Source: Deltaproteobacteria bacterium UBA2385
GTDB lineage: Bacteria > Myxococcota_A > UBA796 > UBA2385
DNA length: 15,977 nt
Assembly (NCBI GenBank): GCA_002343455.1
Contig: DDSR01000121.1
Span: 42,154 to 58,130, forward strand
Direction of reading: 5' to 3'
The notes beneath the pieces are model-generated. The model was not told where the DNA came from and searched no databases. It worked only from the letters and a program-made list of their open reading frames with translations. The position numbers were made by a program, and so were the translations under genes. Below, one piece after another: positions 7,414-14,631 of this stretch. How positions within the stretch are numbered: position 1 is the stretch's first letter; the number at the start of each line of letters is the position of its first letter.

Positions 7414-9125
7414 GAGAGACCTCGGGGTGTGGGTGGAGCCTGGCGAAGGGTCAGGTCGGGGGGCAAGGCGAGGGGCTGTCCCAGCGTGGTCGAGGGCTGG
7501 TCCAGCCTGGCGGCGAGGCGGCGGATCCAGCTCTGCCAGGCCGGCAGCGTCCAGGGGCCGAACTGGGTGAAGCTGCCCTCGTAGCCCTGGCGACCATACT
7601 CCTCGGGGGTGGTGATGTAGCCGGAGTAGTCGTTGCTGTAGCCCGTCATCAGGGCCCGCTGGACCCCCATCGCCCGGGCGGCGTCGGCCTGGATGCGTCG
7701 GCAGGCCTGGGTGGTGGGCTCGGCGGGCAGGCCCACCAGGCCCAGCGGGCCGAGGCGGACCAGGTGCAGGGGCAGGATCTGCGGCAGCCAGGGCTCGGTG
7801 CCGACGACGCGCTGCTGCTGGGCGAGGTGGTCGAGGATCGGGTCGACCCGGTGCGGGAACAGCAGGACCGTCCAGCCCTGGCTGAGCACGGTGCCCCAGC
7901 CGACCGCCAGCAGGGGGGCCTTGGGGCCGTGGACGTGCAGCCAGCGCCGCTGGGCCTCGCCGCGCAAGAAGGGGGTCAGCCGGGCCCAGGCCTGCCACAG
8001 GCGGGTGGCCAGCTGGAGGGCGAGGCCGATCGGCTTGGGCGTGCCGGGCCCCTCCCAGGTGCCGCGCAGCATGCGGGCCCCGATCGCCCCGGGAGCCGTG
8101 CGGGCGTCGCTGCGGCCTCCGGCCAGGTCGGCCTCGACCTCCACCTCGGCCATGTCGAGGTGCTCGATCGCCACCGAGAGCGGCCCCTCCAGCGGGGCAG
8201 CGGCCTGGGCTCGCTCCAGCAGGGCGAGGGCCTGGTCGCACTGGATCTGGCCGTTGTCCCGGGCGCTCTGGTCGTCGTCGGGCGAGGTGCCGCCCGGCAG
8301 CGGGCGACCCGGCCAGCGCCGGTGGTTGGGGGTCACATCGCCGGTCGGTCCCTGGACGAAGAGCGAGACGAAGTCCGAGAGGCCCCTGTCCGCGAGCTGG
8401 CCCTCGCAGAGGAGGGCGGCGTAGCCCTTGTTGTCGGCGTGGATGAGGGTGTTGTCGCTGTGGACCGAGGTGCCGTGGACGCCGAACCAGCTCACCAGCC
8501 CCAGGGGGCGGCCCTCGAGGTCCTCGACCCGCAGCACGGTCATCTCTCGCTCGACCGCGAGGTTGCGCTCCTGCGGGCCGAAGCGCCGGTGGACCTCCGG
8601 GTTGCGATGGTGCGCCCGCAGGGCCCGGTTGAAGGCGACCGGCAGCTCGGGTGGGATCTCTCCGGCGGCCAGCCTCAGGCGGGCCGGGATTCGACGCGCC
8701 GCGGCCTCCGCCACCGCCCGGGTCGTGCCCTCCACCAGCCGGTCCAGGACGGCGGGCTGCAGGCCTGGGATGCTGGCGTTGTCGAAGCGGGCGTGGGAGT
8801 AGCCCCCCGGCGCGCTGTGGGTGTGGGTCGCGGTCAGCAGCAGCGAGGCCTCGTCGATCCCCAGCTCGGGGTGCAGGGCGGCCAGCCTCTCCAGCACCCG
8901 GCGCCGCAGCAGGGTCGTGATGTAGCAGATCTCCAGGCTGACCAGGGCAAGTGTCACACCCTCGCGGTCCGGGGTCGGCGGCTGCTCCAGGACCAGGGCC
9001 CGGGCGTGCAGGCGGGTTCGCACGCCGCGTACGACGTTGCCAGGGACTCCCCAGCCGAGCATGCCGACGCCGTGGACCTCGGGCGTCACGTCGACCCGCG
9101 CGAGGCCTGCCAGGAACACGGACAT
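7410..9125 (-). CDS. Neutral ceramidase-family hydrolase without signal peptide
   Basis: 571 residues from ATG 9125. This start is 8 bases after the HTTM stop and directly precedes the family's first strand (AGLARVDVTP); no Shine-Dalgarno is evident, so coupling is likely. Landmarks in order are ATHTHSAPGG (His101, His103), WFGVHGTSVH (His217), DNKGYAA, GDVTPN (Thr265), PAEPTT (Glu469), and DYSGYITTPEEY followed by YEG and TQFGP (Tyr500/Tyr503). They correspond to the Zn ligands and substrate-site motifs of the P. aeruginosa neutral ceramidase, which hydrolyses ceramide to sphingosine and fatty acid. Thr265 replaces the catalytic Ser of GDVSPN. The usual C-terminal beta-sandwich domain is mostly missing: only about 70 residues follow Tyr500. 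No signal peptide is seen, although characterised enzymes are secreted or surface-bound. Ceramide or a related N-acyl lipid is the likely substrate; this is inference. Confidence 0.9.
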   Translation of the reverse strand: MSVFLAGLARVDVTPEVHGVGMLGWGVPGNVVRGVRTRLHARALVLEQPPTPDREGVTLALVSLEICYITTLLRRRVLERLAALHPELGIDEASLLLTATHTHSAPGGYSHARFDNASIPGLQPAVLDRLVEGTTRAVAEAAARRIPARLRLAAGEIPPELPVAFNRALRAHHRNPEVHRRFGPQERNLAVEREMTVLRVEDLEGRPLGLVSWFGVHGTSVHSDNTLIHADNKGYAALLCEGQLADRGLSDFVSLFVQGPTGDVTPNHRRWPGRPLPGGTSPDDDQSARDNGQIQCDQALALLERAQAAAPLEGPLSVAIEHLDMAEVEVEADLAGGRSDARTAPGAIGARMLRGTWEGPGTPKPIGLALQLATRLWQAWARLTPFLRGEAQRRWLHVHGPKAPLLAVGWGTVLSQGWTVLLFPHRVDPILDHLAQQQRVVGTEPWLPQILPLHLVRLGPLGLVGLPAEPTTQACRRIQADAARAMGVQRALMTGYSNDYSGYITTPEEYGRQGYEGSFTQFGPWTLPAWQSWIRRLAARLDQPSTTLGQPLALPPDLTLRQAPPTPRGLS

Positions 9126-9133
9126 GCCGTGGG

Positions 9134-10120
9134 CTATCGCGAAGGCCTCAGCCGCGCCCAGGCACGCGCGTACTCGTCGGGGTGGAAGAGCAGGGCGTAG
9201 AAGCTGAGGGTGACGGGGGAGAAGGGCCCCAGGTTCATCGTGACCCACAGGACGAGGTGCAGGATCACCCCGAAGAGAGCCCACCAGCCGCGCACATCTA
9301 CGCGGTTGAACCAGGCGCGCAGGGCGCCGGGCCGATCCCGGGTCGCCCGAAACCAGAAGGCCAGCAGCCAGACGGGGGCGAGGGACTCCCACAGCCAGGT
9401 GGTGGCGGTCCCGACCTGGGTGGCGAGGTAGGCCAGCGGGTGCCCCAGCCAGCCCATCTCCCAGCGCTGCCAGGAGGGGCTCAGCAGCGCGTAGTAGACC
9501 GCAGAGAGGCCCCCCCAGGGCATCCACTCCTGGGCCACCTTCTGCAGGCCGGTGCTCCAGTAGACCAGCACGAGCTGCACGACGCCGACGTACCGGACCC
9601 AGGCGGGCACCGCCTGGGTGGAGGCGAAGCGCCGCTGGGCCCCGAAGAGCCGCGCGTCCAGCGAGAGGGTGGCCGTCGAGGGGGCCAGCACCAGCAGCCA
9701 GAGGCCGTTGGTGTGGAGGCGGTCGTGGCCTCCGCCGGTCCCGGGGCTGAGCGAGAAGAGGGCCATCATCAGCACCAGGGCCAGCGCGGCGCTCAGCCGG
9801 CCGCCCAGCCCGACCACCAGCAGCAGGCCGGCGAGCACCGCCGCGACGCTCAGGCCCCAGCTGGTCTGCAAGGTCGGCCCTCCCAGGGCCTCCACCAGCC
9901 AGTCCCGGGCCGAGAGGGGTCGGAAGCCGCCATCGGCGATGTCCACCCAGAGCAGGGTGAGCACCTCGTCGGTCATCATCGGGATCAGCGTGTAGAGGAT
10001 GGAGAGCCCCAACGCGATGCGGAAGAGGGCCAGCGCCGTGGCCGGCTCGCGGTGGTCCAGGCGCTCGACGAGGCGGGACCAGAGGCTCGGGGGGCGCGGG
10101 GCGCTGGAGGCGCTGCTCAT
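9134..10120 (-). CDS. HTTM domain (vitamin K-dependent carboxylase-like) membrane protein
   Basis: 328 residues. ATG at 10120 with GGAGG 7 bases upstream; the start overlaps the preceding stop (ATGA). Several hydrophobic helices are visible: ALFRIALGLSILYTLI, WGLSVAAVLAGLLLVVGLGG, LALVLMMALFSL, VGVVQLVLVYWSTGLQK, and two toward the C-terminus. The segments GGGHDRLHTNGLW and STGLQKVAQEWMPWGGLSAV followed by YYAL match the HTTM family, the membrane half of vitamin K-dependent gamma-carboxylases that is widespread in bacteria. Bacterial HTTM proteins mostly have unknown substrates, and the soluble C-terminal domain of the animal enzyme is absent, as usual in short bacterial forms. Its position between a single-TM protein and a ceramidase suggests a lipid- or envelope-linked role, but the reaction is not known. 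Confidence 0.88.
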   Translation of the reverse strand: MSSASSAPRPPSLWSRLVERLDHREPATALALFRIALGLSILYTLIPMMTDEVLTLLWVDIADGGFRPLSARDWLVEALGGPTLQTSWGLSVAAVLAGLLLVVGLGGRLSAALALVLMMALFSLSPGTGGGHDRLHTNGLWLLVLAPSTATLSLDARLFGAQRRFASTQAVPAWVRYVGVVQLVLVYWSTGLQKVAQEWMPWGGLSAVYYALLSPSWQRWEMGWLGHPLAYLATQVGTATTWLWESLAPVWLLAFWFRATRDRPGALRAWFNRVDVRGWWALFGVILHLVLWVTMNLGPFSPVTLSFYALLFHPDEYARAWARLRPSR

Positions 10121-10782
10121 CGCAGGGCCTCCAGCGCGTAGCGGCGCTCCCAGTGCACCGTGGGGGTCGGCAGGCCGCTCCTCCGGAGCTGCTCGGGGCC
10201 GGGGATCACCCGCCGCTCCAGGGTGGTGCGCATCCACATCGCCTCGGGGAAGTCCTCGGCGGCCCGCTGGGCCAGCCAGGCGCCGAATTGGTGGTAGGTC
10301 TTCTTCGAGCTCAGCCAGGACCAGCTGTTCATCAGGGCCCGGCTCCGCTCCTGGTCGAGCTGGGGCCGCCTCCAGGTGGCGCTGTCCGAGCGGCTCTCGT
10401 AGACCCGCCGCCAGGCGCCGCTCTCCAGGGTCGGTCCCGGGTGGATCTCGACCACCAGCCAGGCCGGCTCGCGGTTGACCGAGTGGAACATCCGCCAGCC
10501 CTGCTTCGCCCCGACGGCCAGGAGGTAGGGCTCGAAGGGCGCCACGGTGGCCGCGCGGGCCTTCATGTAGCGGGTCCCCAGCTCCCACAAGGCGGCCTCG
10601 AGCTGGGCGGCGTCGATGTCCAGGCCCACGCCCTGCAGGGCCTCTGCGTAGCTGCGAAAGCTCTGCTGGGTGGCGGGGTGCTTGAACGACGCCTCGGTCA
10701 TCCCACCCACCGGCGCCGGGAAGGAGAGGAGGAAGATGGCCAGCAGGTGGAAGAGCACGAACAGGGCCCGAAGGTGCTTCAT
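10117..10782 (-). CDS. Uncharacterised single-TM protein, first gene of operon
   Basis: 221 residues. ATG at 10782 (MKHLRALFVLF) is preferred over the in-frame ATG at 10803 because GAGGA lies just upstream and the product then starts with a normal basic n-region. One N-terminal hydrophobic helix (about 5-22) is a signal anchor or uncleaved signal, and the rest looks exported: mixed, Trp-rich (GWRMFHSVNREPAWLVVEI) and ending basic. No known catalytic motif was recognised. Small exported partners with a Trp-rich region are found next to HTTM genes in other bacteria (for example DUF5819 proteins in Actinobacteria); this gene has the same position and general layout, but homology is not established. 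It ends in an ATGA overlap with the HTTM start. Confidence 0.78.
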   Translation of the reverse strand: MKHLRALFVLFHLLAIFLLSFPAPVGGMTEASFKHPATQQSFRSYAEALQGVGLDIDAAQLEAALWELGTRYMKARAATVAPFEPYLLAVGAKQGWRMFHSVNREPAWLVVEIHPGPTLESGAWRRVYESRSDSATWRRPQLDQERSRALMNSWSWLSSKKTYHQFGAWLAQRAAEDFPEAMWMRTTLERRVIPGPEQLRRSGLPTPTVHWERRYALEALR

Positions 10783-10856
10783 CCGTCCTCGGTATCCAGC
10801 CATCGAGCCCGGCGGGCGCATGGCGCGCACACGGCGGATCAGCGGGGGCGAGGGCG

Positions 10857-10884
10857 TTGACCGTTGGCGGGAATTCGGTAGAAT
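10857..10884 (+). promoter_or_regulatory. Sigma-70-type promoter of the hybrid kinase gene
   Basis: TTGACC (10857-10862, five of six matches) and TAGAAT (10879-10884, five of six) are 16 bases apart, the best sigma-70 promoter match noticed in the window. Transcription would start near 10891, 44 bases before the ATG. The TTG of the -35 also opens an in-frame extension of the kinase ORF, which is therefore not a likely start. The -10 lies in a small dyad (GGTA-N5-TACC) that presents TACATT on the other strand. Confidence 0.65.
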
Positions 10885-10889
10885 GTACC

Positions 10890-10923
10890 GGCCAGGAGCT
10901 GCACTTTCTGCAGGGCGCTGGCC
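10890..10923 (+). promoter_or_regulatory. Nested hairpin in the kinase 5' leader
   Basis: GGCCAG (10890-10895) pairs with CTGGCC (10918-10923), and inside it CTGCA (10899-10903) pairs with TGCAG (10909-10913) around a CTTTC loop. It starts at about the predicted +1 and ends one base before the probable Shine-Dalgarno AAGGG (10924-10928). It may stabilise the mRNA end or tune translation; no riboswitch family is recognised. Confidence 0.4.
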
Positions 10924-10934
10924 AAGGGCCATCT

Positions 10935-12518
10935 ATGACCAACGATTATCCGCGCGCCGAGGCCGCGCGGCTCCGTGCAGCAGTCGACTCTGCTCCCAGC
11001 GGGCTGCTGGTGGTGGACGCCGATGGCCTGATCGTGCTGGTCAACCGCGAGGTCGAGCGGCTCTTCGGCTACAGCCGCGACGAGCTGGTCGGACAGCCCG
11101 TCGACATCCTGGTCCCGCTCAGCTCTCGCAGCCACCATCCCGGCTTTCGACGGTCCTTCTTCCAGGCGCCGCACGCCCGCGCGATGGGTGCGGGGCGGGA
11201 CCTCTTCGGCGTACGAAAGGACGGGTCCGAGGTCCCGGTGGAGATCGGCCTCACGCCGGTCGAGACCGAGGACGGCCTGTACGTGATCAGCGCGATCGTC
11301 GACATCAGCGCCCGAAAGCAGGCCGAGAAGGAGCGCCTGGCGATCGAGGAGCAGCTGCGCCAGTCGCAGAAGATGGAGGCCATCGGGCGGCTGGCGGGCG
11401 GAATCGCCCATGACTTCAACAACATCCTGGGGATGATCACGGGCTTCGCCGAGCTGGCTCGCGCCCCGGGCATCGACCCGGTCACCCGCGCCGCCGATCT
11501 CGACGAGCTGCTGCGAGCGGCCTCGCGAGGCCGGGACCTGGTGCTGCAGATCCTGCGCTTCAGCCGCCGGCAGGAGGTCCGCCTGATGCCGGTGGATCTC
11601 CGCGGCTGCATCTCGGACTGCGTGCGGCTGCTGCGGGCCTCGCTGCCCGCCTCGATCGAGATCCGCCTCCGCCATCCGGCCGATCTTCCCAAGGTGCTGG
11701 GAGACCAGACCCAGCTCCACCAGGTCACCATGAACCTGGCGACGAACGCCGCGCACGCGATGTCCGCCGGAGGCGTGCTGGAGATCGAGGTCGAGCCCTT
11801 CTACGCCTACGACAGCTTCGTTCGCGCGCACCCCAACCTGCGCGAGGGTCCATACGTGCGCATGACCGTGCGTGACACGGGCCATGGGATGGACGCCCAG
11901 ACGCAGTCGAGGGCCTTCGAGCCCTTCTTCACCACCAAGCCCGCCGGCGCCGGGACCGGCCTCGGCTTGAGCATGGTCCACGGGATCGTCAACGATCACG
12001 GGGGTGCGGTCTGGCTGAGCAGCGAGCTCGGGGCTGGCACGGAGGTCTCCTGCCTGCTGCCGATCCACCCGGGCGAGGCCGAGAGCGACGCCATCGAGGT
12101 GGTCAGCTCGCAGCGGTCGTCCAAGGGAGGTGTCCGGGTGCTCTTTGTCGACGACGAGCCTACCTTGCTGGAGATTGGCAAGCGGCGGCTGATCGCGGCG
12201 GGCCACTCCGTGCACACGGCGGCGACGCCGCGCGAGGCTATCGAGCGTTTCGGCCTCAAGAGGGACAGCATCGACCTGGTCATCACCGACCTGACCATGC
12301 CCGAGATGAACGGGCTGGAGCTGGCGACCGCCATCCACCGGATCTCCGCTACGACGCCTGTGATCCTCCTCACCGGCTACATGCACGACTTCGCCCCTGC
12401 CGAGCTGGAGGCCGCCGGGATCAGCAGGGTCCTCTACAAGCCGGTCGGCTCCAACGACCTTCTGGAGGCCATCCAGTCGATCATGGCCGAGCAGCCTCAG
12501 GCCGGAGCGTTCGCCTGA
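10935..12518 (+). CDS. Soluble PAS hybrid sensor histidine kinase with C-terminal receiver
   Basis: 527 residues from ATG 10935, preceded by AAGGG with a 6-base gap. Domains in order: a PAS sensor (about 12-127, AVDSAPSGLLVVDADG to VISAIVDIS); a coiled linker (RKQAEKERLAIEEQLRQSQK); HisKA with GIAHDFNN (His159 phosphoacceptor); HATPase_c with N box NLATNAAHAM, G1 DTGHGMD and G2 GTGLGLS; and a receiver (about 400-520) with acidic pair Asp406-Asp407, phosphoacceptor Asp452 (ITDLTMPEMNG), TGY and KPVG. The H box and layout are those of NtrY/PAS-type kinases. No transmembrane segment is seen, so the signal is cytoplasmic. There is no output-domain regulator next to it: the neighbours are the divergent ceramidase operon and a convergent lipoprotein. 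It therefore looks like an orphan kinase that probably passes phosphate to a remote partner. Confidence 0.93.
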   Translation: MTNDYPRAEAARLRAAVDSAPSGLLVVDADGLIVLVNREVERLFGYSRDELVGQPVDILVPLSSRSHHPGFRRSFFQAPHARAMGAGRDLFGVRKDGSEVPVEIGLTPVETEDGLYVISAIVDISARKQAEKERLAIEEQLRQSQKMEAIGRLAGGIAHDFNNILGMITGFAELARAPGIDPVTRAADLDELLRAASRGRDLVLQILRFSRRQEVRLMPVDLRGCISDCVRLLRASLPASIEIRLRHPADLPKVLGDQTQLHQVTMNLATNAAHAMSAGGVLEIEVEPFYAYDSFVRAHPNLREGPYVRMTVRDTGHGMDAQTQSRAFEPFFTTKPAGAGTGLGLSMVHGIVNDHGGAVWLSSELGAGTEVSCLLPIHPGEAESDAIEVVSSQRSSKGGVRVLFVDDEPTLLEIGKRRLIAAGHSVHTAATPREAIERFGLKRDSIDLVITDLTMPEMNGLELATAIHRISATTPVILLTGYMHDFAPAELEAAGISRVLYKPVGSNDLLEAIQSIMAEQPQAGAFA

Positions 12519-12543
12519 GCGGCTGCTCGTAGAGTTCAGGGCC

Positions 12544-13791
12544 TCAGGGCCTCCAGGGGTCGTCCTCGGTGAAGAAGGTGTGGTCTGGGCCGGACAGGAC
12601 CGTGAGGTCCCCGACCGAGCCCGCGGCCTCGCAGCCGGCGGCGGCGTTGGAGGTGGCGTCATCCGCGCGTTGCTCGTTGTCGTGCAAGGTGCAGCCGGTC
12701 AGCTCCAGATCGGGGCTGCCCCAGCCCTCGAAGGCCTGCGCGCTGCCCTCGATGTGGAGGTCGGTGAGGCCCAGCCGCAGCGAGGTTCCCGCGCCGAGGA
12801 CGACGCCGGCCCGGGCGGCCCCGACGATCAGCGTCCGGTCGATCACCAGGCCGTCGGTCGGGCGCTCGTCGGCCGAGATGCGCAGCCCGGCCTCGCCCGG
12901 CTCGATCACGGCGTTGTCCTCCAGCCGGACCTCGTCGAAGCCCTGGCCCCAGAGGTCATTGAAGTGGAAACCATTGCTGGTGGTCTGGAAGACGAGGTTC
13001 TCGGCGTAGAGGCCGGGGCTGGCCAGCTCGACGCCCCAGTCGGTGTGGAAGACGACGTTTCGGCGGACCAGGGCGTAGCCGATGCGGTCCTTGATGTTGA
13101 TGCCGTCGGTCTTGTTGCTGAGCAGGACGCGGCAGTCGTGGATCAGGTTGCCCTCGACGGTGACCGCCTCGTGCGCGTCCTGGTCTTCTCCCTCGCTGCC
13201 GCCGATGTAGACACACTCGCCGTGCTGATCGTAGATGTGGCTGTTGCGCAGGACGAAGCTGGACGAGGGGTGCCCGGAGCGGTTGGCGTACTCCAGCGAC
13301 ACCGAGGGGCTGCCCCGGTTGTCGTGGACGACGAGGTCTTCGAGGATGATCTCGTCGCCGGCCCACCAGTAGACCCCCTTGTCGCGGCTGCCGGTGACCT
13401 CCAGGCGGCGGACCGTCACGCGGTGCCGCGGGGGGCCCTCGTAGAGGGTGTGGACGCCCGGGACCACCGCGCGGCCTTCCCCGCCGTCCACCGTCAGGCG
13501 GTAGGGCCCCTCGTCGGTGCGCAGGATGTCCAGGCGCTCCTCACGCTCGCCCGAGAGCAGCAGGCTGACGTGCCCCAGGGCCAGGGCCTCGTCGATGGCC
13601 GGCCAGTCGATGTTCTCATCCCCATCGACGCGGAAGGTCGTGGCGGGCTCGGGCGGGTCCTCGGCCTCCACCGGCGGCAGGCACTGGCAGACCTCGCTCC
13701 CGGCGAGCTGGAAGCCGTGGCCAGCGGCGCAGGCGCAAGGGCTCGCGGGGCGGACGCAGGAGGCGGCGAGGAGGAGGGTCGGCAGGGTCAT
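12544..13791 (-). CDS. Right-handed parallel beta-helix lipoprotein
   Basis: 415 residues from ATG 13791. The signal is short with no basic residue (MTLPTLLLAASC, Cys12). A Cys-rich segment follows (Cys19, 21, 35, 37), then a Pro/Glu linker. From about residue 60 to 390 the protein is built of beta-helix coils, visible as repeated short strands with Asn and Gly turns (VVHDNRG, LIHDC, RRNVVFHTDWGVEL, NSHIYDQHGECVYIGG), typical of PbH1/NosD-like repeats. Related proteins bind or cleave polysaccharide or act as surface scaffolds; no catalytic set can be assigned. The C-terminus is acidic and contains a Cys in AAGCEAAG. The start codon lies inside a perfect palindrome and has no well-spaced Shine-Dalgarno, so translation may be controlled. 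Its stop is 25 bases from the convergent kinase stop. Confidence 0.85.
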   Translation of the reverse strand: MTLPTLLLAASCVRPASPCACAAGHGFQLAGSEVCQCLPPVEAEDPPEPATTFRVDGDENIDWPAIDEALALGHVSLLLSGEREERLDILRTDEGPYRLTVDGGEGRAVVPGVHTLYEGPPRHRVTVRRLEVTGSRDKGVYWWAGDEIILEDLVVHDNRGSPSVSLEYANRSGHPSSSFVLRNSHIYDQHGECVYIGGSEGEDQDAHEAVTVEGNLIHDCRVLLSNKTDGINIKDRIGYALVRRNVVFHTDWGVELASPGLYAENLVFQTTSNGFHFNDLWGQGFDEVRLEDNAVIEPGEAGLRISADERPTDGLVIDRTLIVGAARAGVVLGAGTSLRLGLTDLHIEGSAQAFEGWGSPDLELTGCTLHDNEQRADDATSNAAAGCEAAGSVGDLTVLSGPDHTFFTEDDPWRP

Positions 13792-13808
13792 CCTGCCCGC
13801 AGGATGAC
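13787..13808. promoter_or_regulatory. Perfect 22-bp palindrome over the beta-helix gene start codon
   Basis: GTCATCCTGC (13787-13796) and its exact reverse complement (13799-13808) are separated by two bases. The ATG of the minus-strand gene (13791-13789) lies inside the left arm. As DNA it is a classic operator shape for a dimeric repressor; as RNA it could fold over the start codon. It lies 63 bases upstream of the divergent GIN gene. Confidence 0.65.
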
Positions 13809-13870
13809 ACCGTCGGGGGCGGTTCGGGTTTTCCCGGTGCCGGTGTCTTAGTGGATGCCTGGAGGCGAAC

Positions 13871-14629
13871 ATGCGCAAGCTCCTCATCCTGACCCCCCTC
13901 TGCATTCTCCCCACCGCCTGCCGTCTCATCGACGGCAGCGGCGTCTCGGCGACCGAGAGCCGCGAGCCCGGCGCGTTCAACGCGGTGTCCAACGAGACCC
14001 TGGTCGAGGTCGGCGCGGTGTTCGCGGGCGAACAGTCCGTCGTGCTGACCTGCGACGACAACCTGCTGGAGTACATCCGCACGGAGGTCGAGGGCGGCGA
14101 GCTGCGGATCAGCACCGATGTGCGGGCCAACATCCGCCCCAACGTCGACTGCATCGTGGAGATCACCACGCCCACCCTGCGCTCGCTGTCCTCCTCGGGC
14201 TCGGGCGAGACCTGGGCCGTGGGCGCCTTCCCCGACCTGGCCGCCCTCTCCTCCTCGGGCTCGGGCGGCGTCGAGGCCAGCGGCGGCGTGTTCCCCCTCC
14301 AGGACGCCTCGGTCTCGGGCTCCGGGGATCTCTACGTCTCGGCGGTCGACAGCGACTGCCTGACCTTGGACTCCTCCGGCTCGGGCACCGTCGTCGCCGC
14401 CGGCGAGGTGGGCTGCGCGATGGTGAACAGCTCCGGCTCGGGCGGCATCGAGGCGTTGGACCTCAGGGCCGTGGAGGCCGAGATCCGGGTGTCGGGCTCG
14501 GGCGACGTCAGCCTGACCGTCACGGGGCACGCCGAGGTCGACATCTCCGGCTCGGGCGATGTCCGTCTGGCCGGCGGGGCCACGGTCGACAGCGACACCA
14601 GCGGCTCGGGAGAGCTGATCCAGCTCTGA
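13871..14629 (+). CDS. GIN-domain (DUF2807) lipoprotein
   Basis: 252 residues. ATG 13871 with GGAGG 5 bases upstream. The lipoprotein signal MRKLLILTPLCILPTAC has a basic n-region and lipobox P-T-A-C (Cys17). The mature part matches the GIN/DUF2807 family, a right-handed beta-solenoid once described as an adhesin head: FNAVSNETLVEVGAVFAGEQ, then EVEGGELRIS, then repeated rungs. Eight S-G-S-G motifs recur roughly every 20-30 residues, each closing a rung (SSSGSGETW, VSGSGDLY, ISGSGDVR and so on). Three Cys residues lie in the mature domain besides the lipidated one. Family members are common in Bacteroidetes and Myxococcota; their ligand is unknown. It is divergently placed from the beta-helix lipoprotein, with 79 bases between them, and its stop is two bases from the next convergent gene. 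Confidence 0.9.
   Translation: MRKLLILTPLCILPTACRLIDGSGVSATESREPGAFNAVSNETLVEVGAVFAGEQSVVLTCDDNLLEYIRTEVEGGELRISTDVRANIRPNVDCIVEITTPTLRSLSSSGSGETWAVGAFPDLAALSSSGSGGVEASGGVFPLQDASVSGSGDLYVSAVDSDCLTLDSSGSGTVVAAGEVGCAMVNSSGSGGIEALDLRAVEAEIRVSGSGDVSLTVTGHAEVDISGSGDVRLAGGATVDSDTSGSGELIQL
14611..14627. terminator. Small hairpin across the GIN gene stop
   Basis: AGAGCTG (14611-14617) and its reverse complement CAGCTCT (14621-14627) are separated by ATC. The hairpin ends on the first base of the GIN stop codon and lies between two convergent genes only two bases apart. No T-tract follows, so a terminator role is a guess. Confidence 0.25.
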
Positions 14630-14631
14630 GC

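Larger units (their letters stand above)
6901..10782 (-). other. Four-gene operon: single-TM protein / HTTM / ceramidase / OB-fold lipoprotein
   Basis: All four genes run on the minus strand. Junctions are an ATGA overlap (10117-10120), an 8-base gap (9126-9133) and a second ATGA overlap (7410-7413). No promoter-sized gap exists inside. The unit is followed by the hairpin at 6843-6868. A shared mRNA and translational coupling are therefore very likely. The upstream promoter must lie in 10783-10934, but no strong minus-strand element was found there; TACATT at 10887-10882, opposite the kinase -10, is the best -10 candidate. Confidence 0.8.

Noticed and set aside
7764..9200. 478-codon plus-strand frame opposite the operon ceramidase
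   Set aside because: No recognisable domain; the minus strand has all ceramidase landmarks and coupled neighbours.
10857..10934. TTG start adding 26 residues to the hybrid kinase
   Set aside because: The TTG is the -35 box of a near-consensus promoter, and the added residues contain the -10 region and leader hairpin.
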